Shown: piece after piece, positions 8,598-16,192 of the stretch
How the letters are laid out: the number at the start of each line of letters is the position of its first letter
Position numbering within the stretch: position 1 is the first letter of the stretch
Assembly: GCA_963973915.1 (NCBI GenBank)
Contig: CAXBBM010000016.1
Span: 1 to 64,000, forward strand
Direction of reading: 5' to 3'
Source: Polycyclovorans sp002706265
GTDB lineage: Bacteria; Pseudomonadota; Gammaproteobacteria; Nevskiales; Nevskiaceae
Length of the DNA stretch: 64,000 bases
Translations under genes and position numbers: made by a program
The notes under the pieces: model-generated
The model's input: only the letters and a program-made list of their open reading frames with translations
What the model was told of the DNA's origin: nothing
Databases searched by the model: none

Positions 8598-9740
8598 ATG
8601 TCCGTACTGTACCAACTAGCTGTGCTCGGTGAACCCTCCGATGAACAAGTCAATGAGCTGGAACAGATCGTCGCACAAGCAGTGCTGTTATTCGGGTTGC
8701 GGCTTGGTCACGAAGTGGGATGGGAAGTTCGCCCTGCTGCGTTCAATCCGGATCAACAAAAGTCGTCCGCAGCCGTCTTCTACGGCGCCACCAATGCACC
8801 GTTAGCTAACGTAGCTCATCTGTTGCAGCGCGGAGTACCTATACTGCCAGTGGCCTCCGAGACAGGGCGTGTCGCTGAGGAGATACCTGAGCTGCTACGG
8901 CCCCTCAACTGCCTCGCGTACAACGCGGGTGGCGCGCAACGTGTGGCTACTGCACTACTGGAATGCGCGGGTCTTTTGCCACGTCAGCGCCGCGTATTCG
9001 TCAGTTATCGCAGGGGAGAAGCACGCGAAGCCGCATTGCAGCTTTTCGATGCATTCTCCGCTCGGCTCTTCGACGTGTTTCTTGATACACATGGCATCCC
9101 CCCTGCGGAAGACTTTCAAACCATGCTTTGGCATCGTCTATGCGATTCCGACGTACTGGTCATGCTTGATACCCCTGGCTATTTCGAGAGTCGGTGGACC
9201 AGTGCTGAGTTTGGCAGAGCACTAGCCAAAGGGATCAGTGTGTTGCGTATCGGCTGGCCCGACTCGACGCCTTCCGTGCGCACGGGCACTGCGAGTCGCG
9301 CTGAACTGCTACCGGAGGAAGTGGATGCAGGAACAGGCCGCCTAGCGGACGACGCCATTGAGCGAATATGTATACAACTGGAGGCGGTTCGCAGCCAGAG
9401 TCATGCGGTACGCAGCGTCAATCTGGTTAGTAATCTGCGCAATGCCGTCGAGACAATCGGCGGGCAAGTCACTGGTGTTGGTTTGAACAAGGCTGTCTAT
9501 ATCCAACTGCCGGACAGCAGGGAAGTCGTGGTCTACCCCACGGTCGGCGTACCCACTTCGACGACACTGCATGATGCCTCTGCCAACTCCCCGGACAGGT
9601 CCGTTGCTGTCGTTTTTGACCACGTAGGGCTTCATCCCCGGTGGCTGGAGCACCTGGACTGGCTCGGCGGCCACATCCGCACTGCGCGCTGGGTCAAAGC
9701 CAGCGAGGCCGGTTGGCAATTCGCGGATTGGGAGGTCTAG
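8598..9740 (+). CDS. TIR-domain protein with extra N- and C-terminal domains
   Basis: This 380-aa protein is the first gene of a three-gene operon. A TIR domain spans about residues 131-225. It starts RRVFVSYRR, has VFLDTHGI in the second strand region, and has a WxxxE element (W200 to E204) that includes the catalytic Glu position of NAD-cleaving TIRs. Residues 1-125 form an alpha/beta domain (AVFYGATNAPLANVAHLL) that I cannot name with confidence; it could be a nucleotide-binding or SLOG-like fold. Residues 255-380 are unrecognised. GGAGG lies 6 nt before the ATG. A role as NAD-consuming effector or signal generator in anti-phage defence is inferred from the domain and its neighbours. Confidence 0.82.
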   Translation: MSVLYQLAVLGEPSDEQVNELEQIVAQAVLLFGLRLGHEVGWEVRPAAFNPDQQKSSAAVFYGATNAPLANVAHLLQRGVPILPVASETGRVAEEIPELLRPLNCLAYNAGGAQRVATALLECAGLLPRQRRVFVSYRRGEAREAALQLFDAFSARLFDVFLDTHGIPPAEDFQTMLWHRLCDSDVLVMLDTPGYFESRWTSAEFGRALAKGISVLRIGWPDSTPSVRTGTASRAELLPEEVDAGTGRLADDAIERICIQLEAVRSQSHAVRSVNLVSNLRNAVETIGGQVTGVGLNKAVYIQLPDSREVVVYPTVGVPTSTTLHDASANSPDRSVAVVFDHVGLHPRWLEHLDWLGGHIRTARWVKASEAGWQFADWEV

Positions 9741-9743
9741 CAC

Positions 9744-10334
9744 ATGAGCGCTATCTTTCTTTCCGCCAGCGTGCCACTTGTGAATCGCGGCAATTACCAC
9801 GAGACAGCTAATCCGTTCCTCATTCAGTGTGCTGTGCGAGAACTGGTCATTTCAGTGATTCGGCAACACAAGATTGTCTGGGGCGGACATCCGGCGATCA
9901 CTCCGATGATATGGAGTATCTGTGAGGATCTGAACATCGACTACTCCGAGGCGGTTGTTCTGTATCAGAGCAAATTTTTTCAGGACCGATTTCCTGAAGA
10001 AAACCAGCGCTTTCACAATGTAGTCCTAACTGATGCTGTGCCTACCGATATGAGCGCAAGCTTGTTACTCATGCGCGAACAAATGCTTTCTCGCCAAGAT
10101 TTGGTGGCAGCCGTATTCATCGGTGGAATGGATGGTGTTGAAGCCGAATACGATCTCTTCATTCGCTTCCATCCCCAAGCGAAGGTATTGCCCGTTGCCG
10201 CTCCGGGCGGCGCGGCTCTTGAACTAGCAAAACGTCTAGGTCAAGTCGATGAAACAGAATTACACGATGTTGATTTCGCCCGCCTATTCCATTCGCATCT
10301 AAGCGCTATCACGTCCGATGGGCGTACAGATTGA
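9744..10334 (+). CDS. SLOG-superfamily-like ligand-sensing protein
   Basis: This 196-aa protein resembles the SLOG (SMF/DprA-LOG) Rossmann-like superfamily. It starts AIFLSASVP, has an early IVWGGHPAITPMI motif and a later AAVFIGGMDGVEAEYDLF, then VLPVAAPGGAALELA, the expected order of glycine-rich ligand loops. SLOG domains in the Thoeris effector ThsA bind TIR-made cyclic ADP-ribose signals, so a sensor role is likely here; that is inference. The ATG is 4 nt after the TIR gene stop, with GGAGG inside the end of that gene, so the two are translationally coupled. No effector domain is fused to it, unlike ThsA. Confidence 0.7.
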   Translation: MSAIFLSASVPLVNRGNYHETANPFLIQCAVRELVISVIRQHKIVWGGHPAITPMIWSICEDLNIDYSEAVVLYQSKFFQDRFPEENQRFHNVVLTDAVPTDMSASLLLMREQMLSRQDLVAAVFIGGMDGVEAEYDLFIRFHPQAKVLPVAAPGGAALELAKRLGQVDETELHDVDFARLFHSHLSAITSDGRTD

Positions 10335-10362
10335 AATCGAAAGCAAAAAACGAATAAGGGCG

Positions 10363-10950
10363 ATGACAATGGCTAAGCGCGTATTTTTCAGTTTCCACTA
10401 CAAGGATGTAATAGATTTCCGGGCCAATGTCGTCCGCAAGCATTGGGTTTTAAAGGACGATCGAGAGGAAGCCGGTTACTTCGATGCCTCCATTTGGGAG
10501 GAAGCCAAGAAGCAAAATGAAATCGGGCTGAAACGTCTAATTAACGGCGCCTTGGAAAATACTTCGGCAACTTGCGTGCTGGTAGGTAGTGATACTTACG
10601 CGCGGCCGTGGGTCCGCTACGAGATCATCCAGAGCATTTATCGCGGGAACCGTGTTTTTGGAGTTCACATCAATCAGATCAAAGGGAAAGACCAGCTAAC
10701 AAAAAGTAATGGCCCCAATCCTTTCGACTATCTGGCCTTGAAATACAGCGACGATGGCACGAAGGTCGAAGTGTTTGAGGCCGATGGTGGGAAATGGGTT
10801 CCGTATGGAAAACTGACCGACTACAAACTGAAGACCGTCGCTTCCGAACAGAGGTGGGGAAAACTATTCAGCCTTTCCAGCCTAGGCTATAAAATTTACT
10901 GCTGGTCAGGCAACGATGGATACAACAACTTTGCCACCTGGGTGGGATAG
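10363..10950 (+). CDS. TIR-domain protein of the DUF1863/ThsB type
   Basis: This 195-aa protein has a DUF1863 (MTH538-like TIR) domain, the kind found in Thoeris ThsB. KRVFFSFHYKD starts at residue 5, FDASIWEEAKK lies near 40-50, CVLVGSDTYARPWVRYE near 71-87 (W83 and E87 fit the WxxxE position) and VFGVHIN near 98-104. In Thoeris such proteins sense infection and make a cyclic ADP-ribose-type messenger. The gene follows the SLOG gene by 28 bp. ATG at 10363 (AAGGG just upstream) or 10369 may be the start; the frame back to 10318 overlaps the SLOG gene and is less likely. Confidence 0.8.
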   Translation: MTMAKRVFFSFHYKDVIDFRANVVRKHWVLKDDREEAGYFDASIWEEAKKQNEIGLKRLINGALENTSATCVLVGSDTYARPWVRYEIIQSIYRGNRVFGVHINQIKGKDQLTKSNGPNPFDYLALKYSDDGTKVEVFEADGGKWVPYGKLTDYKLKTVASEQRWGKLFSLSSLGYKIYCWSGNDGYNNFATWVG

Positions 10951-11029
10951 TGTCGTCCGAGTTCATATCCGGATAGAACTGGCCAGCATCTATATCGCAA
11001 AATCAAGTGATGTGCTCGTCAATATGGGC

Positions 11030-11716
11030 TCAGCAATCCACGCTGATCCGGCCGGCGTCGCTAGAACAAGATTTTGTCCGCGACGTAATCCCATAAAGCT
11101 CTGCAATCTGGCGCAAAAACTGTGTCTGTCCACCATAGCTTGGATGCCGAACGCAAACTACCGGAACGAGGTCCACAACTCGATTGGCCGAGACGGCTGC
11201 ATCATTGCCGATCGCAATGATACGAGCTGGCCGTAGCAGTTCAATAAGGGCCTGGAGTAGTTCTTCACCAGCTCGGCGCTCGTAAGCATTGTGCTGGCGG
11301 TTCGTGAATGGTTCGCCTGATTCGTGAGGATGGAGTGGAAATACATTCCACAAGAATATCCGAGCATCAATCTGATCCAGCATGCTCCAGACAACAGCCG
11401 CCGTCCGCTCGGCGACAGCAGCGCCAATTGTTGGTCGCTCAGCAGGAAGGTTCCAACGCCGGGTGTGCCTGTCGATATGAACATCATCAGTCAACGCAAG
11501 CCCGGTGCGACGCCCACCGCGGTATCCCAGGTCTCGACCAACCCAAATTGCATCGACGGGTTTACTTGCTGCACGTTCTAGCATTGCCGATAAAGCAGTA
11601 GCTCGAAGACTGGGCGCATCATCGTGATCGTGCACTTCACAACGATCAGCATAAGGGTTAAAGCAGTTGTCGAATTTCAGCTTGGCAACCGCATTTACGA
11701 ATGGATGTAGGTTCAT
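11030..11716 (-). CDS. Uracil-DNA glycosylase superfamily-like protein
   Basis: This 228-aa protein is the last gene of a four-gene minus-strand operon. Signatures of the uracil-DNA glycosylase fold are visible: IWVGRDLGYRGGRRTG at about 57-72 (motif A position), FLWNVFPLHP at 121-130 and VRHPSYGG at 189-196 (the HPS of motif B). It is clearly divergent from Ung, and I cannot say whether it excises uracil or another modified base. Its start overlaps the stop of the MazG-like gene by 4 nt (ATGA) with GGAGG just upstream. It converges on the plus-strand TIR operon with 79 bp between them. Confidence 0.75.
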   Translation of the reverse strand: MNLHPFVNAVAKLKFDNCFNPYADRCEVHDHDDAPSLRATALSAMLERAASKPVDAIWVGRDLGYRGGRRTGLALTDDVHIDRHTRRWNLPAERPTIGAAVAERTAAVVWSMLDQIDARIFLWNVFPLHPHESGEPFTNRQHNAYERRAGEELLQALIELLRPARIIAIGNDAAVSANRVVDLVPVVCVRHPSYGGQTQFLRQIAELYGITSRTKSCSSDAGRISVDC

Positions 11717-12855
11717 TTTTCTGCCTCCAGCGGTTCATAGCGAATTGTGCGATGTGTTCGATCACCGATGATCCAGCCACCTTGGGCAGCCCTAAGTTGG
11801 CGAAAGACTGCATAGCCATCCAGAATGGCTCTTTCCCAAAGCTTAAGTGGACATTTTTCGACTTCGTAGCCAGCTACAAATTCGCCGATAGTCTTGAGCA
11901 TTCCGAGTGAAATGCGCTCCTGATTTTCGAAGAATTTTAGCTCTTTAGCTCTGGTGAAAATCCAGGCGGTCAATCCTTCTTCGACCACAATTGCCCGACC
12001 ACTATCCTGTGCTTCGTCGTACTCCGGTTTGCTCTTGCGCTTATGCTTAATCAGTGCGCGTATGACTGGTGACCAATGCAGAATCGCAGCGTATGCAAAA
12101 TGAAAAACATCGTGGAACCGATACCCATCGGGATCGGCAATGTTGTCAGTAAGAGGGTCGCCGATGAATACGCCATTCCACTGAAGGTAGCTTCTGCCAC
12201 TCTCTCTTTGATTAACGCGAATCTTGAATGTTCTTGGTAGCTGTTCTTCAATTCCGAACCCGGCATCAAAGTCAATCAGGTCTTCTGGTCGCGGTTCGAG
12301 AAATGCCCCGCGCGCCTTGCGCAAATTACTTCGCGCAACATCCGAAAAGGCAAGTTTTGCTGCATGAAGCGCACCAAGATAATCACTTGCAAACGCCGCA
12401 ACTCTCGCATGATCTGGAGTGCCTTCTAACAACGCCGCCGCTGAACGCCCGAGCTTAAAAAGTGTTGTGTCTACAGGGTCGGTAGTTGTTGGCACGGCAA
12501 CGCGGGCATAGGTTCCTTCGAACATATCAGTTGCCGCGCCAGCCGTTCGGAACCGCGCGTTGCTGGCGGCTTCCGCGAAGAGCTCATCAAACGGAATTTT
12601 CAATCGTCTACAGAGTGCAGCGAGATACCAAAGCGTATCGCCAAATTCCTCCTCAGCGGCCCGTTTGAATCCAGGGTAGGCCGATTGCTCACGGATATGC
12701 TTCTTGGCAGTAGACATGATGCCACCGACTTCGCCGTAAAGTCCTTGCAATATCGGACCAACGTCCAACGGGTCAAGCACGTCGGTGTCGGCGATTTGAT
12801 TGGCATAGTCCGCCAATAAAATTGAACCTGTGCTGTGAATAATTGAGTTAGCCAC
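11713..12855 (-). CDS. MazG-like nucleotide pyrophosphohydrolase with C-terminal domain
   Basis: This 380-aa protein has an N-terminal all-alpha MazG domain at about 30-95 (LYGEVGGIM, then AEEEFGDTLWYLAAL). MazG enzymes cleave (d)NTPs to monophosphates with Mg ions held by an ExxE...ExxD set. E42 and E70xxD73 are present, but the second Glu of the first pair is Gly (G45), so activity may be altered. The second domain (about 220-375) has RFHDVFHFAYAA and a later VEEGLTAWIF and fits a MazG C-terminal family. The GTG at 12855 overlaps the Nmad2 stop by 8 nt; a GTG at 12909 is possible but would overlap by 62 nt. Confidence 0.75.
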   Translation of the reverse strand: MANSIIHSTGSILLADYANQIADTDVLDPLDVGPILQGLYGEVGGIMSTAKKHIREQSAYPGFKRAAEEEFGDTLWYLAALCRRLKIPFDELFAEAASNARFRTAGAATDMFEGTYARVAVPTTTDPVDTTLFKLGRSAAALLEGTPDHARVAAFASDYLGALHAAKLAFSDVARSNLRKARGAFLEPRPEDLIDFDAGFGIEEQLPRTFKIRVNQRESGRSYLQWNGVFIGDPLTDNIADPDGYRFHDVFHFAYAAILHWSPVIRALIKHKRKSKPEYDEAQDSGRAIVVEEGLTAWIFTRAKELKFFENQERISLGMLKTIGEFVAGYEVEKCPLKLWERAILDGYAVFRQLRAAQGGWIIGDRTHRTIRYEPLEAEK

Positions 12856-13474
12856 GGAGCGAAATCCATTCTTGTGGCGGTCCCTGATAACCGCTGACTC
12901 CGAAATCACGCACCCAATGCTCTAAGAGTTCAACCAGTTGAGGATCATCGAAACAAGACCTGCCAATACCTTGTTTACACAATGGGCGACCGCCCTGATC
13001 CCGAAGATTCTCAGGAAACGCTGGCCCCGTGCCGCCGAAGTAAATGAAGTCATCGCTGACCAGTATTCGATTTACACCTGTGTCCCGGGCTACATGTTGC
13101 AGGTTGATCTGCCCGTCTTCACGCGAATGAAATGAATCGCGTTGGCACCAATCAGCATCCGGCGTGTTTCGAAAATAGATATTGTCTCCGCAACTTTGTT
13201 TGCGGCTACCCATGCGAAAGGGCTTCTTGACATCAAACCGTGCGTCCGCTGCATAGTCCTCGAACGTCATCGTCTCGGTCACACGCATGGCATAGACGAG
13301 ATGCCCCCCGCGTCTAATGCTGCGGTCATTACTGGCGCTACCGACTACCCAATCGCCGACTCCGGCTTGGCGCCGAATATCCGGTTTGCACGTTGCGAGT
13401 GTGCAATAACCGTAAAAAGGATTGGGCGCAAACCCGCTGTCGTAGCGCACTACGTATGAATAGATGCGGGCCAT
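12848..13474 (-). CDS. Nmad2-like nucleotide-modification-associated protein
   Basis: This 208-aa protein opens with IYSYVVRYDSGFAPNPF and continues with GDWVVGSAS, LVYAMRVTE and DNIYFR. I recognise this pattern as the nucleotide modification associated domain 2 (Nmad2) family, proposed from genome context to act on or recognise modified bases or nucleotides; no member is biochemically settled as far as I know. The ATG at 13474 shares one base with the stop of the TIR gene before it (TAATG), which points to coupled translation; a GTG two codons earlier is possible. Confidence 0.72.
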   Translation of the reverse strand: MARIYSYVVRYDSGFAPNPFYGYCTLATCKPDIRRQAGVGDWVVGSASNDRSIRRGGHLVYAMRVTETMTFEDYAADARFDVKKPFRMGSRKQSCGDNIYFRNTPDADWCQRDSFHSREDGQINLQHVARDTGVNRILVSDDFIYFGGTGPAFPENLRDQGGRPLCKQGIGRSCFDDPQLVELLEHWVRDFGVSGYQGPPQEWISLRG

Positions 13475-13941
13475 TAACACGGATGGCGCTTAAGAGGCAC
13501 TGGAGAACAGGGGCCGCCGTCTGGCTTTTCCCAACTGTCCTTGCCATTGATCGCGTCTACGATTGCATCACCATTCCATCCAACTAATGCGTCGGCGTAC
13601 TCCTCCAGCGCAGCAGGAAGATCACATTCCTTCTCGCCGTGCTCCCATACGCCGATGATCCGCTTACCCTGCTTGGCGGCATATTCAATCTCCCAGTTGA
13701 CCCATTCACTGTCCTTGGTCTGCGGCGAAACGTAGCAGATAAAAGTGCCGGCCCAATTTATCGCAGGAGCTAGAATTTGAGTTTTGATGTAATCCGGGTC
13801 TTTGGCGTTGTTGAATTTTCCAGTGTGGATCGACGAATCCCGGATATCCATTCCCTTGGGAGCCAGTAGCTCCTTCAGCTTTTGCAAGCCCTGGTCGTCC
13901 TTGTGGACGTGACTAATAAATACGTTCTTTGTATCCGCCAT
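13474..13941 (-). CDS. TIR-domain protein, first gene of the minus-strand operon
   Basis: This 155-aa protein is essentially a single TIR domain. It has KNVFISHVHKDD at 5-16, FNNAKDPDYIKTQI at 43-56, GTFICYVSPQTKDSEW at 65-80 and the WxxxE element W80 to E84. It is closer in form to the ThsB-like TIRs than to the fused TIR at 8598. It is preceded by a strong ribosome binding site (GGAGGGGG, 3 nt before ATG). Its coupling to the Nmad2, MazG and UDG genes suggests that TIR signalling is linked to nucleotide or base surveillance; this is inference. Confidence 0.82.
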   Translation of the reverse strand: MADTKNVFISHVHKDDQGLQKLKELLAPKGMDIRDSSIHTGKFNNAKDPDYIKTQILAPAINWAGTFICYVSPQTKDSEWVNWEIEYAAKQGKRIIGVWEHGEKECDLPAALEEYADALVGWNGDAIVDAINGKDSWEKPDGGPCSPVPLKRHPC

Positions 13942-13986
13942 GTCCCCCTCCTATAAGAACAACCCGAACCACTTTGATGATTGCCG

Positions 13987-14313
13987 TCATCCTGTGGCAA
14001 CGGTTATACCGCGGGCTCGTGCAGCCCGAGCAGGCCGCACAACTATTTCAACATACTGATCAAGCGACACCAGCGCTTGCATAAGTCGTTCGAGTGAAAT
14101 GTTTTGGAGCTTATAGCGACGTACCTGAGACACCTTGGGTTGGGTCATGCCGGTGATGTCGGCAGCCTCCATTTGACTAAGGCCACGCTTGTCTATCAAC
14201 TCGTTGAGCTTGACCGCAAGCGCGGCCTTTGCTGACAGTTCTTCTGCATCGTCGAACCCGAGGTCGGCCAGTACGTTGTCGGTGCCTTGAGGACTACTCT
14301 TGCGTGTCATCAT
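13987..14313 (-). CDS. HigA-type XRE antitoxin
   Basis: This 108-aa protein has a helix-turn-helix at about 40-85 (RGLSQMEAADITGMTQPKV, then VRRYKLQNISLERL). It follows the toxin gene with a 4-nt ATGA overlap, the usual toxin-first order of the HigBA family. Antitoxins of this type neutralise the mRNA-cleaving toxin and repress the operon. The first two codons are both ATG; either may be used. Confidence 0.82.
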   Translation of the reverse strand: MMTRKSSPQGTDNVLADLGFDDAEELSAKAALAVKLNELIDKRGLSQMEAADITGMTQPKVSQVRRYKLQNISLERLMQALVSLDQYVEIVVRPARAARARGITVATG

Positions 14314-14672
14314 GATCTCCTGCTCGCTACATAGCGGGCGAGCACTGCCTTCAATCGCTTCTCGATCAACTCCACGTCCGGCTGCGGTGTGGCGATTCCG
14401 GACTTGGATTTCTTTTGAAACGCATGCAGCACATGCACTGCATCGCCGACACGCACAGTGTAGACCGCACGGAACGTGTCGCCACGATGGTCCTCCACCA
14501 GTTCATAGACCCCGGAGCCGAGCCCTTTCCAAGGCTTCGCAGAGTCAGGTGTCCGACCCAACTGCACGACGAACAGCGCGACGCCCATGTCCTTCTGGAC
14601 AGGAACCGGGAATTCCTTGAAGTCCTTCTTCGAGGAGCCCTCCCAGTAAAGGAGCTTGCGTTTCTCAGTCAT
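14310..14672 (-). CDS. HigB/RelE-type toxin (Gp49-like, DUF891)
   Basis: This 120-aa protein matches the phage-derived Gp49-like/HigB2 toxins. It has KDFKEFPVPVQKDMGVALF near 16-34, WKGLGSGVYELVEDH near 48-62 and the typical FRAVYTVRVGDAVHVLHAFQ near 66-85. These toxins cleave mRNA on the ribosome. The ATG at 14672 was chosen because the upstream extension would run through the palindromic operator. Together with the antitoxin it stabilises the integrase end of the element. Confidence 0.82.
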   Translation of the reverse strand: MTEKRKLLYWEGSSKKDFKEFPVPVQKDMGVALFVVQLGRTPDSAKPWKGLGSGVYELVEDHRGDTFRAVYTVRVGDAVHVLHAFQKKSKSGIATPQPDVELIEKRLKAVLARYVASRRS

Positions 14673-14677
14673 GGCAG

Positions 14678-14695
14678 TATACCCGTTCGGATATA
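14678..14695. promoter_or_regulatory. Palindromic operator of the HigBA pair
   Basis: TATACCCGTTCGGATATA has arms TATAyCCG and CGGrTATA around a 2-bp centre and ends 5 bp before the toxin start codon. It is the expected position for autorepression by the antitoxin. Confidence 0.45.
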
Positions 14696-14712
14696 TAAAG
14701 GCAACCCGCGAG

Positions 14713-14737
14713 ATTGTCGTGTCGCTGATACGACAAT
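14713..14737. promoter_or_regulatory. Perfect 8-bp inverted repeat between integrase and HigBA
   Basis: ATTGTCGT and ACGACAAT are separated by 9 bp. The repeat lies just upstream of the HigBA operator and 30 bp beyond the 3' end of the integrase gene. It could be a second operator or a terminator for one of the flanking genes; no T-run adjoins it, so an operator is favoured. Confidence 0.35.
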
Positions 14738-14766
14738 TAGCCCTGCGTCGGTCCCCAAGTGCTTGG

Positions 14767-15966
14767 TCATGTCGTAGCTTCCTCGGCGCGCTGCGCACCC
14801 GTGATCGTCTTGCGCCGGTTCGCCACCAGCTCGGCCGCCTGGCGCACCGGATCATCCTCGGTGTGGACGTAGCGCATGAACATCACCACGGTCTTGTGCG
14901 CCGTCAGCGCCATGCCGACCTTCACCGGGATGCCCGAGTTAGCAATGTCGGTCGCCGAGCGATGGCGGATGCCGTGTGTACCCACGTGCGTCGCGCCCGC
15001 CGCCTTGAGCGCCCGGCACCAGCCGCCGTAATACTCGCCCGTGGTCAGGTGTTGCCCCGGATGGCGTGGTGACGGCAGCACGTAGGGATTGCCTTCCTGC
15101 CGCGGCGCCGTCGAAAGCAGCCGGTAGGCTTCCTCGCTCATGGGCTTGGACATGCCGCCGGTCTTGCTGTCGGGCCAGACGACGCGACGGTTTTCCAGAT
15201 CGACCCACTCCCATTCGAGCGTGACGATTTCGGAGCGGCGGCCGGCGAACTCGAATTGCAGGCGGATCGCCAGCGGGATGACGTAGTTCTCCAGCCCTTC
15301 GGCCTCGATCTTGTCGAGCTGCCGGAACAACTTGCCCATGTCCTCGTCGCTGATGAGGTGGGTGGACTTGCCGGCAGGGAACATCGGGACATGGCGGCAA
15401 GGATTGGTGCCGTCCGGGCGGAAGCCCCACACTTCGGCCAGGTTGAACATCTTGCGCAAGACGCTGAAGACCTTGTTCGCTTCGGTCGGCTTGTACGAGA
15501 GCTTTTCCATCAGCCCCGCGATGTCAGGCCGCTTCACGTCCTGCACCTTCTTGCGCCCCAGCAGCGGAATGATGTTGCGGTTGATGACGCCTTGATAGCC
15601 AACTCGGGTGCTGGGCTTGTTGCGCTTCTTGGAGTAGTCCTCCATGAACTTCTTGCACAACTCCTCAACGGTAGGTGCTTTGCGCGCCTCGGCTTTGGCA
15701 GCGCTGGGATCACCGCCTCGGCGAACTTCGGCCAGCCAGTTCTGCGCCAGCGAGCGGGCCTGCTCGACGGTCAGTTCTCCGTACATGCCCAGCGCCGGCT
15801 TGCGCCGCTCGCCGGCATTCGTCCGGTACTGGAGCATGAAGACTTTGCGGCCGGCCGGTGTAATCTTGCACAGGAAGCCGGGGACGAGGGTGTCGCGCAG
15901 CTCGATGGCTTGCGCTTCGGGTTTTGCCGCATCGACTGCGGACTTGGTGAGCTTGATCTTGGCCAT
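14767..15966 (-). CDS. Tyrosine recombinase (integrase)
   Basis: This 399-aa protein is probably the integrase that inserts and excises the element. It has an N-terminal DUF4102-like arm-binding region (LVPGFLCKITPAG, about 28-40), a core-binding domain (about 98-180) and a catalytic domain with the full set of residues: R243 (AGRRSEI), H331-x-x-R334 (HGIRHRSA), H357 (LTAHKTV) and the nucleophile Y366 (MRYVHTE). The ATG at 15966 has AGGAG 7 nt upstream. It lies at the right end of Region 1, next to backbone genes, as expected for an integrase beside an att site. It is shorter than the roughly 640-aa integrases of classic clc elements. Confidence 0.88.
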   Translation of the reverse strand: MAKIKLTKSAVDAAKPEAQAIELRDTLVPGFLCKITPAGRKVFMLQYRTNAGERRKPALGMYGELTVEQARSLAQNWLAEVRRGGDPSAAKAEARKAPTVEELCKKFMEDYSKKRNKPSTRVGYQGVINRNIIPLLGRKKVQDVKRPDIAGLMEKLSYKPTEANKVFSVLRKMFNLAEVWGFRPDGTNPCRHVPMFPAGKSTHLISDEDMGKLFRQLDKIEAEGLENYVIPLAIRLQFEFAGRRSEIVTLEWEWVDLENRRVVWPDSKTGGMSKPMSEEAYRLLSTAPRQEGNPYVLPSPRHPGQHLTTGEYYGGWCRALKAAGATHVGTHGIRHRSATDIANSGIPVKVGMALTAHKTVVMFMRYVHTEDDPVRQAAELVANRRKTITGAQRAEEATT

Positions 15967-16143
15967 AGCTGACTCCTTGGAAAGACCCGATTCCAGGAGC
16001 CTGTCAGGAGCCAAGCGGTCGGAAGCCGGGTCAAGTTTCGGAAAGCACCGGCATAGGATGAACTCACGTAAGTTCTTGATAAACCTGCCACAACGAGCTG
16101 TGGCGTAGTCCAGCGAAGTTCGGTGCTGGAGTCATGGTGAAAT
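15967..16143. other. Probable right boundary of the element
   Basis: This short gap lies between the integrase and the chromosomal gpx terminator. It contains a small dyad CCACA/TGTGG near 16088 and AT-rich patches. No tRNA gene or repeat of known att type is visible, and the partner att site lies outside the window, so the exact junction cannot be given. Confidence 0.4.
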
Positions 16144-16172
16144 AAAAAAACCGGCGTACGGGCGCCGGTTTC
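16144..16172 (-). terminator. Terminator of the glutathione peroxidase gene
   Basis: On the minus strand AACCGGCG pairs with CGCCGGTT around a 6-nt loop and is followed by seven U. It lies 20 bp beyond the gpx stop codon and marks the start of backbone DNA. Confidence 0.8.
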
Positions 16173-16192
16173 AAGGGGGTGATGCCAGCGCC

